From Eubacterium ramulus (GTDB lineage Bacteria; Bacillota; Clostridia; Lachnospirales; Lachnospiraceae), in NCBI RefSeq assembly GCF_003122485.1, contig NZ_JRFU01000061.1, forward strand, positions 1 through 64,000: DNA of 64,000 nucleotides, given 5' to 3'. Shown one piece after another: positions 40,200-51,047 of the stretch. A program made the translations under genes and the position numbers. The notes under the pieces are model-generated. The model was not told the DNA's origin and searched no databases. It saw only the letters and a list, made by a program, of their open reading frames with translations. Each line of letters opens with the position of its first letter. Position 1 is the stretch's first letter.

Positions 40200-41258
40200 T
40201 CACCCCCATAATTTAACTGTATAGATTGCTTTTTCACTAACTGGGCAACCAGGTTCGCATTTGATCGATTGACTAACGATTTTTGCTTTCACATCCTGTA
40301 AGCCTGCTCTTCTATAATTCAGTCTCACACAATCGCCAATTCTGGTTCCACAATAAGCATGTGTATATGAAACTGAATATTCGATTGTAGATGAGTTTTT
40401 GAGTAATCGATCAGCATATTCTTGAATCATGGCTTGAGACGGAATCCCGCTTATATCAGGATCTGTAACCCTAGATATTATTTCACGACCACGATTCACA
40501 GTTGAAAGAGGGCTATTTGTGTCGTCATTTACTGATCTGGCATAGAAATATTTATTGTTCTGTGAATACACAACCTCGATTACATTCGGTATGCCATAAA
40601 TGTCATGTTCCATAGTAACTTCCGGGTACAATATCGAACTGTTATCGTCGTTATATGTGTATACTGGTTGCAACGCGAACATGTTTTGCTCAGGGGCGAA
40701 TAAGACTCGACCCATTTCGTCAAGATCAAATTTATACCTGGCATTTGCTATTAAATCAGAACCAAAAGAGAGCCACGTATCATTGGAATTGGCAACAAAA
40801 TCATTGTAAAGTGTTTCGCTACTATCTGTCCCAATGAGCGGGGCCCTCAAATGTTCTCTCAATATCATTTTCGCATTTTGCATAATGTTCGCACCTTTCA
40901 AGATTGAATAACCCAAAGGTGGCGGAGACTCTTTCAACTCTAGCAAAGGAGTATAAGCGTCGACTGACACTGTCTTGTTTTTGCCGTCAAATGTTGACGA
41001 CGGTGTTTGAATCAAGAATGTGCCTAATGGAAACCTCTCACGAATTCCATTTTGAATTGTTATGAGATAAATCCTGATATAGCATTCACCAACCATATCA
41101 TTGAAATCTATTGTTGCTGAACCAAGTGTTTCTGCATCTGAATCTCTTTTGATCGTACTGGTTTTTACATTGTCGAATGGTTTTTTATCATACCAAGTTG
41201 CTGGATCAACCTCATAATATTCAAAAGTTTGCTGCATCGGTTTTGTCCAATCGGGCAT
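40200..41258 (-). CDS. baseplate hub-type protein (DUF5048-like)
   Basis: 352 residues. IRIYLITIQNGIRERFPLGTFLIQTPSSTFDGKNKTVSVDAYTPLLEL is typical of the tail-associated hub that follows the distal tail protein. It is coded 2 bases after the large FN3 protein. It probably docks the fibres to the tail tip. Confidence 0.75.
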   Translation of the reverse strand: MPDWTKPMQQTFEYYEVDPATWYDKKPFDNVKTSTIKRDSDAETLGSATIDFNDMVGECYIRIYLITIQNGIRERFPLGTFLIQTPSSTFDGKNKTVSVDAYTPLLELKESPPPLGYSILKGANIMQNAKMILREHLRAPLIGTDSSETLYNDFVANSNDTWLSFGSDLIANARYKFDLDEMGRVLFAPEQNMFALQPVYTYNDDNSSILYPEVTMEHDIYGIPNVIEVVYSQNNKYFYARSVNDDTNSPLSTVNRGREIISRVTDPDISGIPSQAMIQEYADRLLKNSSTIEYSVSYTHAYCGTRIGDCVRLNYRRAGLQDVKAKIVSQSIKCEPGCPVSEKAIYTVKLWG

Positions 41259-41260
41259 TG

Positions 41261-43804
41261 TTAAACACCTCCTTCGACACGGGTTATATCTAGCGTCACT
41301 GGTATCTTCCCTTCGCAGTGAGTCCTACTGAAAGACACTTTGACACTGGCCCAATAACCGCTGCCAGATGGTTCACGAACATATACATCTCCAAGCCATG
41401 ATTTTAATCTACGTAATTGGTATATTGTTTCTTCATCGTCTTTTGGCACATCGGTATTCCATGTTGCTGTTTCGCCCAATTGTGTTCCATAATACGCAGT
41501 AGGGTGAGCTCGCCCAATGTATTCGACTAAAGAAACATCAGCATTCCCATTATCAGACGTATCGATATTATATGGAAGATTTAATAACGATCCAGTCCAA
41601 GCAGGATTAACCATTTCATCACTATTTGAAGTATTGAAACTACTCCAAGCCTCATCCCATTGAAGAATGATTGATTTGCATTGAATCGGATAACCTGGCG
41701 GATCATAGTAGCTAATACTTCCGGTAGATTTCGAAGTCGCAATGATTCTATATCGTGCATAGTCAAGAGACGGATGAGGGTCTGTAAGGTATACGTTTGC
41801 TCCGTTCGTGAGTTCGCTACCTATCTCAACAAATTCGCCGTCATAGTCTCTGCGATATACAGATAAAATTGCATCTTCAATTACGATACCCTTTTCGTCA
41901 ACACAGTATGGTCGTATATAAGCAGAATAAGAATCCTCATCAATTCCGATTTCGGCATCTGGCGCATAAGTTTGATCTAACCATTGAACTGTAAAATCTA
42001 CAGATTCCTGAGCTGTCAATCCAGAATTCATAGCAACAACACAAGTTAACGTGTAATTAATCTCATTTTCCAAATCTATGTTGTGGGCAGACAATTCAAC
42101 CAGTAATGCTTCAGACGTATCGAAATATTGAGAATATACTTCTTCTCCACTTTTAACTATTTTGACGTTTCCAACCTGATCTAATGTTTCATACATTTCA
42201 TTCGATCTCACACTGACATGATAACTTATCGGTGATTGTGTTTTAGGACCAGCCAAAGCTGATACATAAAATGGAAAGCTTGTAAGGATGTTGATGTCAA
42301 CGGCATCTTTATCTTTAACTGTTAAAGCTAAAGTGGCCGGTGCATAAATATCGACAGTTCTTTGAATCGACCAGTCGCCATACTTTTTGGTGACACCAGC
42401 GGTTCGAACTCTCCAAAGAATTGTTGTACCTTCCGTATACTTAGAAGTATCGATTGGGTACACAGACGTATTATCTTTTTCATCTTCATCTTTGGTGTTT
42501 TTGATGGTGTATGTTTTTGTTTCTCCATCTATGGTAAGTTCCAATTCAGCATATGTCTGACTTGATCCATCTTCTGAATTATGAACCCAGTAAAGATTTA
42601 AAGGCTCGCCCGTCACCGCAGTTGTTGTCGATGACCATGTTGTTGGCGCTGCTGGATCTGTACCAAGTACAAGAGATTTTATTTCGGACCATGCAGATTC
42701 ACCTTGATTGTTAACCGCTCTTACTCTGAAAAAATAATCGCTTCCAGATTCCAAACCAGTTTTTTCGTACCGTGTTGTAGTTATGCCAGTTGTTGTGGAT
42801 GTTCCATCGGAACCATCAAAATATTCTTTCTTTGTTGAATATTCAATATCGTAGGTTTTTGCCCCGGTTGATGCATTCCATTCCAAACGAACAGACGTTT
42901 TTGAAGTGGCTTCGCATTTTGTAAACCCAGACGGTGGTAACGGTATTGTTGTAACCGCAGATGAAAAATCTGAATACTTTCCATATATCTTCGAATTGTT
43001 ATCGATGTTTATAGCGACACAACGAACACGGTATGAACCTCCAGCTGAAACGCTAAATTGGTAAGAGGCCTTACAAGCTCTTACTGTTGCTATTCCAGAA
43101 CTTACATAAGTTGTATCATTGTATACTTCAAACTTAATCTGATCAGTTCTGGCGTCCGAAACATTATCGATGCTGGCAGTCAAAGTGTATTTTTCTACGT
43201 TGACACTTGGAGTGGACGGTTGAGCTGGCGGAGCCCCAGCTAAAGAATAAACTTTTGAATTTGCAGAACCGTTCCAGTATGCAACTTCTGTGTTGTTGAC
43301 AGTATGAGTGGTTGATACTGGAGTAATTGTAACTCTGATTCTATTGGCGTTCGACGGAGCACTATAGCTTGCATATTTTTCGGTAGTATCAGAAGAACCG
43401 CCGCTAAACCATATGCCATCACCAGAATCGTAATGCCACGTTACAGTGTAATGATCCAAAGTTTTGTTATATGATGTAGTTGTAGTGGATGATGTATTAC
43501 CACCGCCGATTAAATTTTTTACATTGATTGGGCTACAAATATTGTGATTACCAGATTGGTTTTTACCTAATACCGCACGGTCACCTTTAACTTGCGTAAG
43601 ATACCATTTCTGGTTTTTAACCCAATCTGGAATATGGGAGCCATTATAGTAAGTGGCCCCCGATTTAATGGATACAAGGCTTCCAGCTTTTATTCCGCTA
43701 GTCGTCACGGTCGTCGTGGTTGTTTCATTGAAACTCCAAGTGGCGATATAAGTATTATCTGTTCCAGATTGAAGCTTTATGCCAATATTTGATACTCTAG
43801 GCAT
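41261..43804 (-). CDS. large tail-tip protein with fibronectin type III domains
   Basis: 847 residues. The N-terminal module (KAGSLVSIKSGATYYNGSHIPDWVKNQKWYLTQVKGDRAVLG) is a phage SH3-like domain. At least one clear FN3 domain follows (PPSGFTKCEATSKTSVRLEWNASTG ... YFFRVRAVNNQGESAWSE) and further beta-sandwich domains. The C-terminus (about 720-847) resembles the part that contacts the hub. Directly downstream of the tape measure gene, so it occupies the distal tail position. Confidence 0.75.
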   Translation of the reverse strand: MPRVSNIGIKLQSGTDNTYIATWSFNETTTTTVTTSGIKAGSLVSIKSGATYYNGSHIPDWVKNQKWYLTQVKGDRAVLGKNQSGNHNICSPINVKNLIGGGNTSSTTTTSYNKTLDHYTVTWHYDSGDGIWFSGGSSDTTEKYASYSAPSNANRIRVTITPVSTTHTVNNTEVAYWNGSANSKVYSLAGAPPAQPSTPSVNVEKYTLTASIDNVSDARTDQIKFEVYNDTTYVSSGIATVRACKASYQFSVSAGGSYRVRCVAINIDNNSKIYGKYSDFSSAVTTIPLPPSGFTKCEATSKTSVRLEWNASTGAKTYDIEYSTKKEYFDGSDGTSTTTGITTTRYEKTGLESGSDYFFRVRAVNNQGESAWSEIKSLVLGTDPAAPTTWSSTTTAVTGEPLNLYWVHNSEDGSSQTYAELELTIDGETKTYTIKNTKDEDEKDNTSVYPIDTSKYTEGTTILWRVRTAGVTKKYGDWSIQRTVDIYAPATLALTVKDKDAVDINILTSFPFYVSALAGPKTQSPISYHVSVRSNEMYETLDQVGNVKIVKSGEEVYSQYFDTSEALLVELSAHNIDLENEINYTLTCVVAMNSGLTAQESVDFTVQWLDQTYAPDAEIGIDEDSYSAYIRPYCVDEKGIVIEDAILSVYRRDYDGEFVEIGSELTNGANVYLTDPHPSLDYARYRIIATSKSTGSISYYDPPGYPIQCKSIILQWDEAWSSFNTSNSDEMVNPAWTGSLLNLPYNIDTSDNGNADVSLVEYIGRAHPTAYYGTQLGETATWNTDVPKDDEETIYQLRRLKSWLGDVYVREPSGSGYWASVKVSFSRTHCEGKIPVTLDITRVEGGV

Positions 43805-43806
43805 TG

Positions 43807-46800
43807 TTAAGATCTCCCTCCTATTATCGATGCTCTCACAAGAGTTTCAATTGCTTCGGCGACGTCAGAACCCTGTTCATAAGTGATTCCTCCAATGTTG
43901 TATGAGTTCCTATCCATGTTATTAATATCTTTACCAAGGCTTTTGATAGCAGATACAACGTCGCCGTTATTTCCATTTTGACGACGGGCAGCTCTCATTG
44001 AACTGATAGCATTAAGATTTGCTGTAAGTCCAATTGAGTTAGCGGAATTGAGCATTGTTCCAAGTGTTCCCATTCCAGATTGAACATTTGACAGATCCAG
44101 AACTGGTGTGATTGTTGGGACATTACTCATATCACTAGATAGAACATCAGTCATTCTCGACAAGGCAGTTCGTGCTGTTTCTACTGCTGATTGAGCCATG
44201 TTTTTGGCAGAGCCGGAAGAAACATGAGACATCTTTTCTATGCCGACGGCTAATCCAGCCGGGACGAATTTTCCAAGTCTCTCAAACACTTTTGATGGGG
44301 AATTGATATCTAATTGTTCTTTAGCCGCTTTGGTCGCTGCTTTCGCCATTGCTCGAGCTTTTGCTGTGGCCTTATAGGTGTTGGCAGATATGCCCTTAGC
44401 GAATCCAGATACAAGGTAAGAGCCTGCCGAATAAAACTCAGAATATTTACCACGGATTTCGTTTTTAGCTTTGTTTGCGACACCAACAGCAATCGCAGCT
44501 ACAAAAGCTTTCTGCCCCTTCATGCCATTACCAAATTTGGTCATAAGGGCTTTACCGGTTGACGTGAAAGTCGAGTAATTCTGGCGAATTGCTTTGGTCA
44601 TAGCAGAAATTGTTGAAATAGCCGTCGAAGTAAGTGTGCTCTTCTTTCCGCTAAAGCCTTTTGCAAGGGCATCCGCCAATTTTCCGCCAACTGAACTAAA
44701 CGTGGACGACTGTTTTCCAAATGCTGAAGCAAATCCGCTGAAATCAGTTTTAGACAATGTATTAACTGCGCTCGCAAATGATGAAACACCGCTCGTATCT
44801 ATTCCAGATGTACTTTTAATGAAGTTTAGCAACTGTTTTGCGGCTGATACGGAACCGCTAACAAGATCTGGGGTGACGCCCGATACAGAACTTGAGTAAT
44901 CGGACATAATGCCGCCGATATCCGACACCTTGTTAAAGCCATCAATTCCAGAATAATCAACACCTACAAGGCTTGTAATGATATTCAATAGGGTCTTGGC
45001 TGCAGAAACCGATGTCTGAACTTTTTCAACTTTTATACCTTTTACTTCATGCGAATACTGAGACATTGCTGTTCCAATATGTTTTACGTTGTTGATTTTG
45101 GTAATTCCGTCATCATTAACATTTGCGGCGCTTTGACTAAGCTCTATAAGACTGTTAGCAGCTGACACTATTGTGCTTACTCCACTTGTGTCTATTCCGG
45201 AAACTGTTCCGCAGAAACTAAACATTGCCGTTCCAAACGAGGTCAGATTTGTTCCGAATGCACTAAGCGACATCTGGTCGTCGAATAAACCAGTTTCTGG
45301 AAGAGCGTTGCTGAGCTCAACCAGAAGATCTCCCGCATTCTTAACCGCTTCTACTGCCTGAGTGTCAATTTTGTTGTCGCCAGATACAGATTGTGAAAAT
45401 GCAACAATAGAACTTCCAAACGATTTAAGCTTTTCACCCCATTCGGATAAATCTTTTTGACCGAGAAGCCACTGTAAAGCTCCATCAGATGTCGGCAGGT
45501 TGTTGTTCAACTCAGCCATGATCTGTCCGGCATTTTTAGCAGCTTCGATTGCTGTTGGATCAATTTTTCCATCACCGGATACTGTACTAGAGAAATCAAC
45601 GATAGCTGATCCGAAAGCTTTGATTCTATTTCCAAACGTTTCAAGGTCTTTTTCGCCAGTGAGCTTCTGAAGAATTCCGCCTGTGTTTGGAAGTGCGTCG
45701 TTTAACTTAGCTAAAACCTTTCCACAGTTTGCTGCGGCTGTTACTGCAGATTCGTCCACGCAACCTTTTACGATATTAGAAAAGGCTACTATATTGTAAG
45801 CAAATCCTCTGATATTCCCACCAAAAGTGCCGAGATCAAGCTTCTCTCCTATGAGTTTCTGTAATACACCGCCGGTTCTAGGCAATGCGTTTTCCAGCTC
45901 AACGAGAACCTTTCCACAATTAGCTGCTGCTGTTACTGCTCCTTCGTCTATACCAGATACTGAATCAGAAAAGCCTTTTACTGCTTTGCCAAATGTTGAC
46001 AGTTTGCTTCCCCAATCAGTAGGATCTTGTTTACCAAATAATCCATTGCTCAAGAACTTAGAAAATCCGTCCAAGAACTCCGCGCCGGTTATAAGCAGCA
46101 TAATTTGAGCAACATTTTTCGCGCCTTGTAATGCACCATTATTAATGTCGGATAAACTATTTGCAAAGTCCGCAAGATTTTGTCCGATCTGCGGCAATCC
46201 AGATGTAGCTTCAACCGAAAATCCTTTAACGATACCGCCAAAGAATGAACCAAGTGCTTCGCCAATTGTCGTAAGAATCGGAATGCCATTCTCAAGAAAT
46301 TGCTGAGCGCCCGGTATCAATGCTACAAGTCCGCCAACTACTGCAAATATACCCGCTACTGCACCCAATATAAGTACAAACTCACCAACTGCCAATACTG
46401 CATTCGGGCTGATACCTTTTGCTTTGCTCAGTATTAATATCGATGCAGAAATTGCAAGTAACACTGTAGACAGCGCAGTTGCGTTTCCAATAGCAGACTG
46501 AACATCCATATCTCTAAGCAAATACAGGATTCCAGCCACAGCTGCCATTACACCGGCCATAAGCACAATACTAGCCAACGCTGATGCGCCTACTTTTCCA
46601 CCCATTTTGAGGAGATTCATAGAAGCCACAAGAGACAGCATTACAACCGAGATTCCAGCCGCCGCTCCTACTGATTGCTGCCATGGTAATTGAGCCAAAG
46701 TATATATTACAGTACCGACCAACCCAAGCATTACCGTCATGGTAACTAAACCAGACATATTGCCTTTCTGAGCTCCAACTTTTTGAGACGCCAGTATCAT

Positions 46801-49800
46801 TAACGACATCATTCCTATGATACTACCCAACGCCACAGTCGCCGCTGCGAGTTTGTCAGTCGGTAGCAATGATAAAGCAACAACCGCAGCCGCCATTAAT
46901 CCAATAGCAACTGTCATAGCAATTAACGACCGAGTTATCTGTTTGCTCTCGCCTACCTTACCAACTCCTCTAGTCATCATCGTCATAAACAGCGACAAGA
47001 ACCCTACAGCCGCTATGCCTTTTGCCAAGGCGCCAGTATCTATATAACCCAAAAGAACGCAAATACCCGCAAGAATTCCAAGAGCAACAGACATGCCGAT
47101 TAAGTTTCGTGACATATTTGCTATTTGCTTATCTTTTCCTATCGTAGAAGCCACTTTAAGTAATCCAACAAATACGACGAACATGAGCATGAATGATATA
47201 CCCTTAGCGACATCCGCTGGGTCTAATTTTGCGACCAGTTTGATAATGCCTATCATAAGCAACATCGACACTGATACGGACAGCAATATACCGCCAAGTT
47301 TAGCTGTTCCGTTTTTACCAGATCTGGTAACTAATGCCAACACCGCCACAAATCCAGCGAATCCAATCATAAAGGTTATACCCTTACCGATTTGATCTGG
47401 CTCCAATCGTGATACCGCTTTCATCACAGCGACCATCAACAACATGGATACAGATATAGCAATCAAAGTTCGTCCTAGCTGCGCAATATGACGTTCATCC
47501 TTACTGGTTCCAAGTTTTGCAATCGCTATAACAAATGCAGTAAATAGTCCAACAAACGAAATGGCTTTCTTGACTGCTCCCGGATCATCAATCGTGCTGA
47601 TCAATTTCAAAGATACTGCCATGAGCAATAACGACACAGAAAGCTGTTTCATTAAAGTTCCGATAACAGCAATATCCTTCAATGATGTGTTATGGGACAC
47701 TTGACTCGCCGCATATGTAACCGCCAGTATAGAACCTAGGATTAAAACTAAGCCTGTAAACCCACGTTCTGCTTGATCCTGATCTAGCTTTCCCACCATT
47801 TTGATTGCTGAAGCAATAAGCAGCGCTGTAACGCCAATAGCAATCAAACCGGACTTCATTCCCTTGATGTTAAAGCCTTTGCCTTTTTCAAATTTTGCAG
47901 ATGCGGACGTAAATTTATCCATCAAGATAGCCGCCCCGACAACCAATCCGACTACAGCCGCTATAACGCCAAATCCAGCCCAGATCTTTTTCTGATCAAA
48001 CTGAGCAATCGCAATGACCAAACCAGCAACGATTGCAATCGACTTAATGAATTTAAGAATGCCATCCATCCTCAAATTAAAAGCTTTTGCTTTCGCCAAT
48101 TTCTTTGCCGATTCTGTGAATTCCGTGATAAATGTCTTAACTGCTCCGAGAATGCCGCCAGCATTTTTCAAGATGGCTCCAACGCCTTCAAACGGCGCCG
48201 CAAATTTATCAAGAACGTCCAGTATTCTCTTACCGGTATACGTAAGCCCTGCGATAATACTTAAAGAAAGTATTTGCTTCCATGGCAACTGCTGTAAGAA
48301 ATTCTTAACATGCTGAGCAAGTTCGATCAGCGCGTCCGTAACTTTATACTTGCCGTCTCTGATGCCATTTACCAAACCCGCAATAGTATTCTGTCCTACC
48401 TCATATGTTTCAGTTGATGGAGAATGAATACCTAAAACGCCTTTGATTGCGCTAAGGATGGACTCACCAATTTTAATGAATAATTCTGGAACAACATGAG
48501 CATTTTCTTCTATTGCGTTCTTGAACCCTTCTATAAGGTTCTTCCCGATTTCACCAAATTTGAGGTTTTTCAGTTTATCAGCGACTTTATCAAGTTTTGT
48601 AAACTCGGCAAATTTTTCAAGCAAATCTTTGATATTCTTACCGATGTTTTTAATGTCGATATTCTTGAGTGCATTGCCAAACTTCTTGATCGGGCTCGTA
48701 TCTTTGATGTATGATACAAATTTCTTAAGCGCATCAGCTGCAGTTTTTACGGCGTCCCCAACCTTATCAAATGCCTTATCAATTCCGCCATCGTCAACAA
48801 GTTTCTCTTTGAGTTCTGAAAGTTTATCGCCAAGACTTGCTGTAAGATCGAGAATGGATTTGTTTGATCCAGATGGATTAAATGCCTTAAACAAAGAAGA
48901 AACGCCGTTAGCAATATGCTTAACTGCGCTTCCGATCACATTACCAATGATACTGATCACTGAAAATACACCTTTAAAGCTTCGTTTCAGTTTATCAGCT
49001 GTCTCATCACTCATTTTCAGTTTTTCAGTGAGTTTGTGGAATCCAGCAATAATATTGTAGAGCACGCCATCGCTGTCTTTTGGTTTGAATGTCTCCTTAA
49101 ACGCCTGACCTAAAGATTTGAAAAATTTTACAATGTTACTTCCGATATTTTTGAATGAATCAAGAATGAGGAATTTTGCACTTAGTTGATCCACGTTCTC
49201 CATGAGGTCTTTTATCGGAATACCTGTTTTCTCAGACTGTTTTTGCAATTCTTTAAAAGCGTCAATTTCATCCTGAGTGAAGCCAATATTCTCCAGCTGT
49301 GCATCTGACATTTTCAAAAGCTGATCAATTGTCACTGCCTGAGCATCATTCACTCCATTTTGAGCTTCCTCAAAGTCTGTCGCATGTCGTACGCTGCTTC
49401 CAAGCTTTTCGTTGACCAGATTCTGAACATACGCCCAGTCATAACCTGCATCGGTGAGTTTCTGCCAGCGTTCAGGAGCATTGCCGAAATCTCCGTTGAT
49501 TACTTTATCAACTACAGCTCCAAAATCCTCTGTAGCTTTTTTAGCAGCTTCAGTCGCAGTGGTAACACGCTCAATGGCATCTTTAGCAACCTTGAATTTG
49601 TCATTGTCAAACAGTTTTTTGAACTTGTCAGCTATTCCAGAAATGTTAATTTTCGATATCAGATCTGCGAATTTCTCAATGACTGTTCCGATTTTACCGC
49701 TTAATGCCTCAGCCAATGGCGTAGTCATTTTTCGTACATCATTAATCTTCTCTCGAACTGTGTTCAAGAATTTTACGATCGGTCCATTCTGTTTAACCAG

Positions 49801-50670
49801 TGGAGATACAAAATCGGCTCCAATCTTAGCAAGCGCAGATTTGACATTTGAGAAAGCACCGGTAAGAGATTCGTTTGCTTTCTTAGATCCCTCACCAAAA
49901 GCTTCATACATGGCATCTGAAAACGTCTGGAAAGAAATCTGTCCCTTAGAAACCATGTCTCTTACTTCGGCTTCCGTCTTCCCAAGAGCTTCACCAAGAG
50001 TAGCCGCAGCGTTCATACCCCTGCCCGATAACTGCAGCAAGTCGTTACCCATAAGTCGTCCCTGACCAGAAATCTGAGCAAAGATACGACCGATATCCTC
50101 ATAGGAACTATTGGTCATGGCAGCGACACCAGCCACCGCCTGTAATGAGTGTTGCATCTGCTCGCCAGCTTGCATACCCGACGCTGCTAACTGAGATGCA
50201 ATAGTAGCTGCGGCATCCATTCCGTACGCAGTTCCGTCTACAGCAGACTGAACATTTTGCATTACGGCTTCTACTTTCTCAGAATCTTTTAAAAGGACAC
50301 CCAGCTGAAAACGAGCATTCTCAATTTTCATAGCCCTGTTAATACCGCCAGTTTTGATGCCGCTAATCACAAAGCTATTAAGTTTTTTAACGAACCCCAT
50401 AGCAGAATTTGTGAGGTTGTTAATCACGCTCATACCAACAATGCCTGTGGTTGAGAAGCGCTTCTCTAATACAGAGAGGCTATCTGCCATTTTCTGAAAA
50501 GAAACATTCTGTGCAGATTTATTAATTTCTTCAAGAGACTTTCCCGCCCCTTTCAGATTTAATTTTTGCTTAAGCTTGTCTAATGTAGACATACTTGTAG
50601 CAACATTTTTTTCGAAATTTTGGTTATCAAACCGCATCTCGACAACGCGTTCGTCGACTTGTTTACTCAT
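43807..50670 (-). CDS. tape measure protein
   Basis: 2287 residues. Conserved N-terminal tape-measure domain (about 100-330: ENARFQLGVLLKD, GTAYGMDAAATIASQLAASG, FAQISGQGRLMGNDLLQLSGRGMNAA). Hydrophobic helices fill about 850-1400. Then about five imperfect tandem repeats of roughly 70 residues (ANCGKVLVELENALPRTGG / ANCGKVLAKLNDALPNTGG / KNAGQIMAELNNNLPTSDG). The C-terminus has INSPSKVFERLGKFVPAGLAVGI, typical of these proteins. Length sets tail length, at about 1.5 angstrom per residue. Confidence 0.95.
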   Translation of the reverse strand: MSKQVDERVVEMRFDNQNFEKNVATSMSTLDKLKQKLNLKGAGKSLEEINKSAQNVSFQKMADSLSVLEKRFSTTGIVGMSVINNLTNSAMGFVKKLNSFVISGIKTGGINRAMKIENARFQLGVLLKDSEKVEAVMQNVQSAVDGTAYGMDAAATIASQLAASGMQAGEQMQHSLQAVAGVAAMTNSSYEDIGRIFAQISGQGRLMGNDLLQLSGRGMNAAATLGEALGKTEAEVRDMVSKGQISFQTFSDAMYEAFGEGSKKANESLTGAFSNVKSALAKIGADFVSPLVKQNGPIVKFLNTVREKINDVRKMTTPLAEALSGKIGTVIEKFADLISKINISGIADKFKKLFDNDKFKVAKDAIERVTTATEAAKKATEDFGAVVDKVINGDFGNAPERWQKLTDAGYDWAYVQNLVNEKLGSSVRHATDFEEAQNGVNDAQAVTIDQLLKMSDAQLENIGFTQDEIDAFKELQKQSEKTGIPIKDLMENVDQLSAKFLILDSFKNIGSNIVKFFKSLGQAFKETFKPKDSDGVLYNIIAGFHKLTEKLKMSDETADKLKRSFKGVFSVISIIGNVIGSAVKHIANGVSSLFKAFNPSGSNKSILDLTASLGDKLSELKEKLVDDGGIDKAFDKVGDAVKTAADALKKFVSYIKDTSPIKKFGNALKNIDIKNIGKNIKDLLEKFAEFTKLDKVADKLKNLKFGEIGKNLIEGFKNAIEENAHVVPELFIKIGESILSAIKGVLGIHSPSTETYEVGQNTIAGLVNGIRDGKYKVTDALIELAQHVKNFLQQLPWKQILSLSIIAGLTYTGKRILDVLDKFAAPFEGVGAILKNAGGILGAVKTFITEFTESAKKLAKAKAFNLRMDGILKFIKSIAIVAGLVIAIAQFDQKKIWAGFGVIAAVVGLVVGAAILMDKFTSASAKFEKGKGFNIKGMKSGLIAIGVTALLIASAIKMVGKLDQDQAERGFTGLVLILGSILAVTYAASQVSHNTSLKDIAVIGTLMKQLSVSLLLMAVSLKLISTIDDPGAVKKAISFVGLFTAFVIAIAKLGTSKDERHIAQLGRTLIAISVSMLLMVAVMKAVSRLEPDQIGKGITFMIGFAGFVAVLALVTRSGKNGTAKLGGILLSVSVSMLLMIGIIKLVAKLDPADVAKGISFMLMFVVFVGLLKVASTIGKDKQIANMSRNLIGMSVALGILAGICVLLGYIDTGALAKGIAAVGFLSLFMTMMTRGVGKVGESKQITRSLIAMTVAIGLMAAAVVALSLLPTDKLAAATVALGSIIGMMSLMILASQKVGAQKGNMSGLVTMTVMLGLVGTVIYTLAQLPWQQSVGAAAGISVVMLSLVASMNLLKMGGKVGASALASIVLMAGVMAAVAGILYLLRDMDVQSAIGNATALSTVLLAISASILILSKAKGISPNAVLAVGEFVLILGAVAGIFAVVGGLVALIPGAQQFLENGIPILTTIGEALGSFFGGIVKGFSVEATSGLPQIGQNLADFANSLSDINNGALQGAKNVAQIMLLITGAEFLDGFSKFLSNGLFGKQDPTDWGSKLSTFGKAVKGFSDSVSGIDEGAVTAAANCGKVLVELENALPRTGGVLQKLIGEKLDLGTFGGNIRGFAYNIVAFSNIVKGCVDESAVTAAANCGKVLAKLNDALPNTGGILQKLTGEKDLETFGNRIKAFGSAIVDFSSTVSGDGKIDPTAIEAAKNAGQIMAELNNNLPTSDGALQWLLGQKDLSEWGEKLKSFGSSIVAFSQSVSGDNKIDTQAVEAVKNAGDLLVELSNALPETGLFDDQMSLSAFGTNLTSFGTAMFSFCGTVSGIDTSGVSTIVSAANSLIELSQSAANVNDDGITKINNVKHIGTAMSQYSHEVKGIKVEKVQTSVSAAKTLLNIITSLVGVDYSGIDGFNKVSDIGGIMSDYSSSVSGVTPDLVSGSVSAAKQLLNFIKSTSGIDTSGVSSFASAVNTLSKTDFSGFASAFGKQSSTFSSVGGKLADALAKGFSGKKSTLTSTAISTISAMTKAIRQNYSTFTSTGKALMTKFGNGMKGQKAFVAAIAVGVANKAKNEIRGKYSEFYSAGSYLVSGFAKGISANTYKATAKARAMAKAATKAAKEQLDINSPSKVFERLGKFVPAGLAVGIEKMSHVSSGSAKNMAQSAVETARTALSRMTDVLSSDMSNVPTITPVLDLSNVQSGMGTLGTMLNSANSIGLTANLNAISSMRAARRQNGNNGDVVSAIKSLGKDINNMDRNSYNIGGITYEQGSDVAEAIETLVRASIIGGRS

Positions 50671-51044
50671 AAGCTAGTAATCTCCTTCCACGCATCAGAT
50701 GCCAATTTATCAAATATAGGGCGAACTGCAGGATTGATATAGTCTCTTCCTTCTACCCATCCTCCAGTCCCTGTGCCATGTCCATACTGAAGAATTATGG
50801 CAATAGGTACACCCTCATTAATGTTCGAATTTAAGAAATTTAATGATACAACTCCATTTTGACGTTTGATTTCATAAGTCCATGACTCAGCAGTTTTACC
50901 GCTATCTTTTGGAGTTGCTGAGGAGAGTGCTTCTACGCCAGCTTTCCCATACTTATCTAAGATGCCGATTTTCACAGTTTCTTTAAGTCTTTCAAAGTAA
51001 CGCGACAACTTCTTAAAATCTCCATGTTGTGTAAAACTAACCAT
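50667..51044 (-). CDS. HK97 gp10-like tail/neck protein
   Basis: 125 residues: ATPKDSGKTAESWTYEI, IAIILQYGHGTGTGGWVEGRDYINPAVRPIFDKL. This is the gp10-type tail-completion pattern. It is placed between the assembly chaperones and the tape measure rather than before the major tail protein, and overlaps the tape measure start by 4 bases. Confidence 0.8.
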   Translation of the reverse strand: MVSFTQHGDFKKLSRYFERLKETVKIGILDKYGKAGVEALSSATPKDSGKTAESWTYEIKRQNGVVSLNFLNSNINEGVPIAIILQYGHGTGTGGWVEGRDYINPAVRPIFDKLASDAWKEITSL

Positions 51045-51047
51045 TGA

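Noticed and set aside
48014-49060. Long plus-strand frames opposite the tape measure gene
   Set aside because: They are mirror frames of a long repetitive gene, with no ribosome sites or promoters and hydrophobic, low-information composition.
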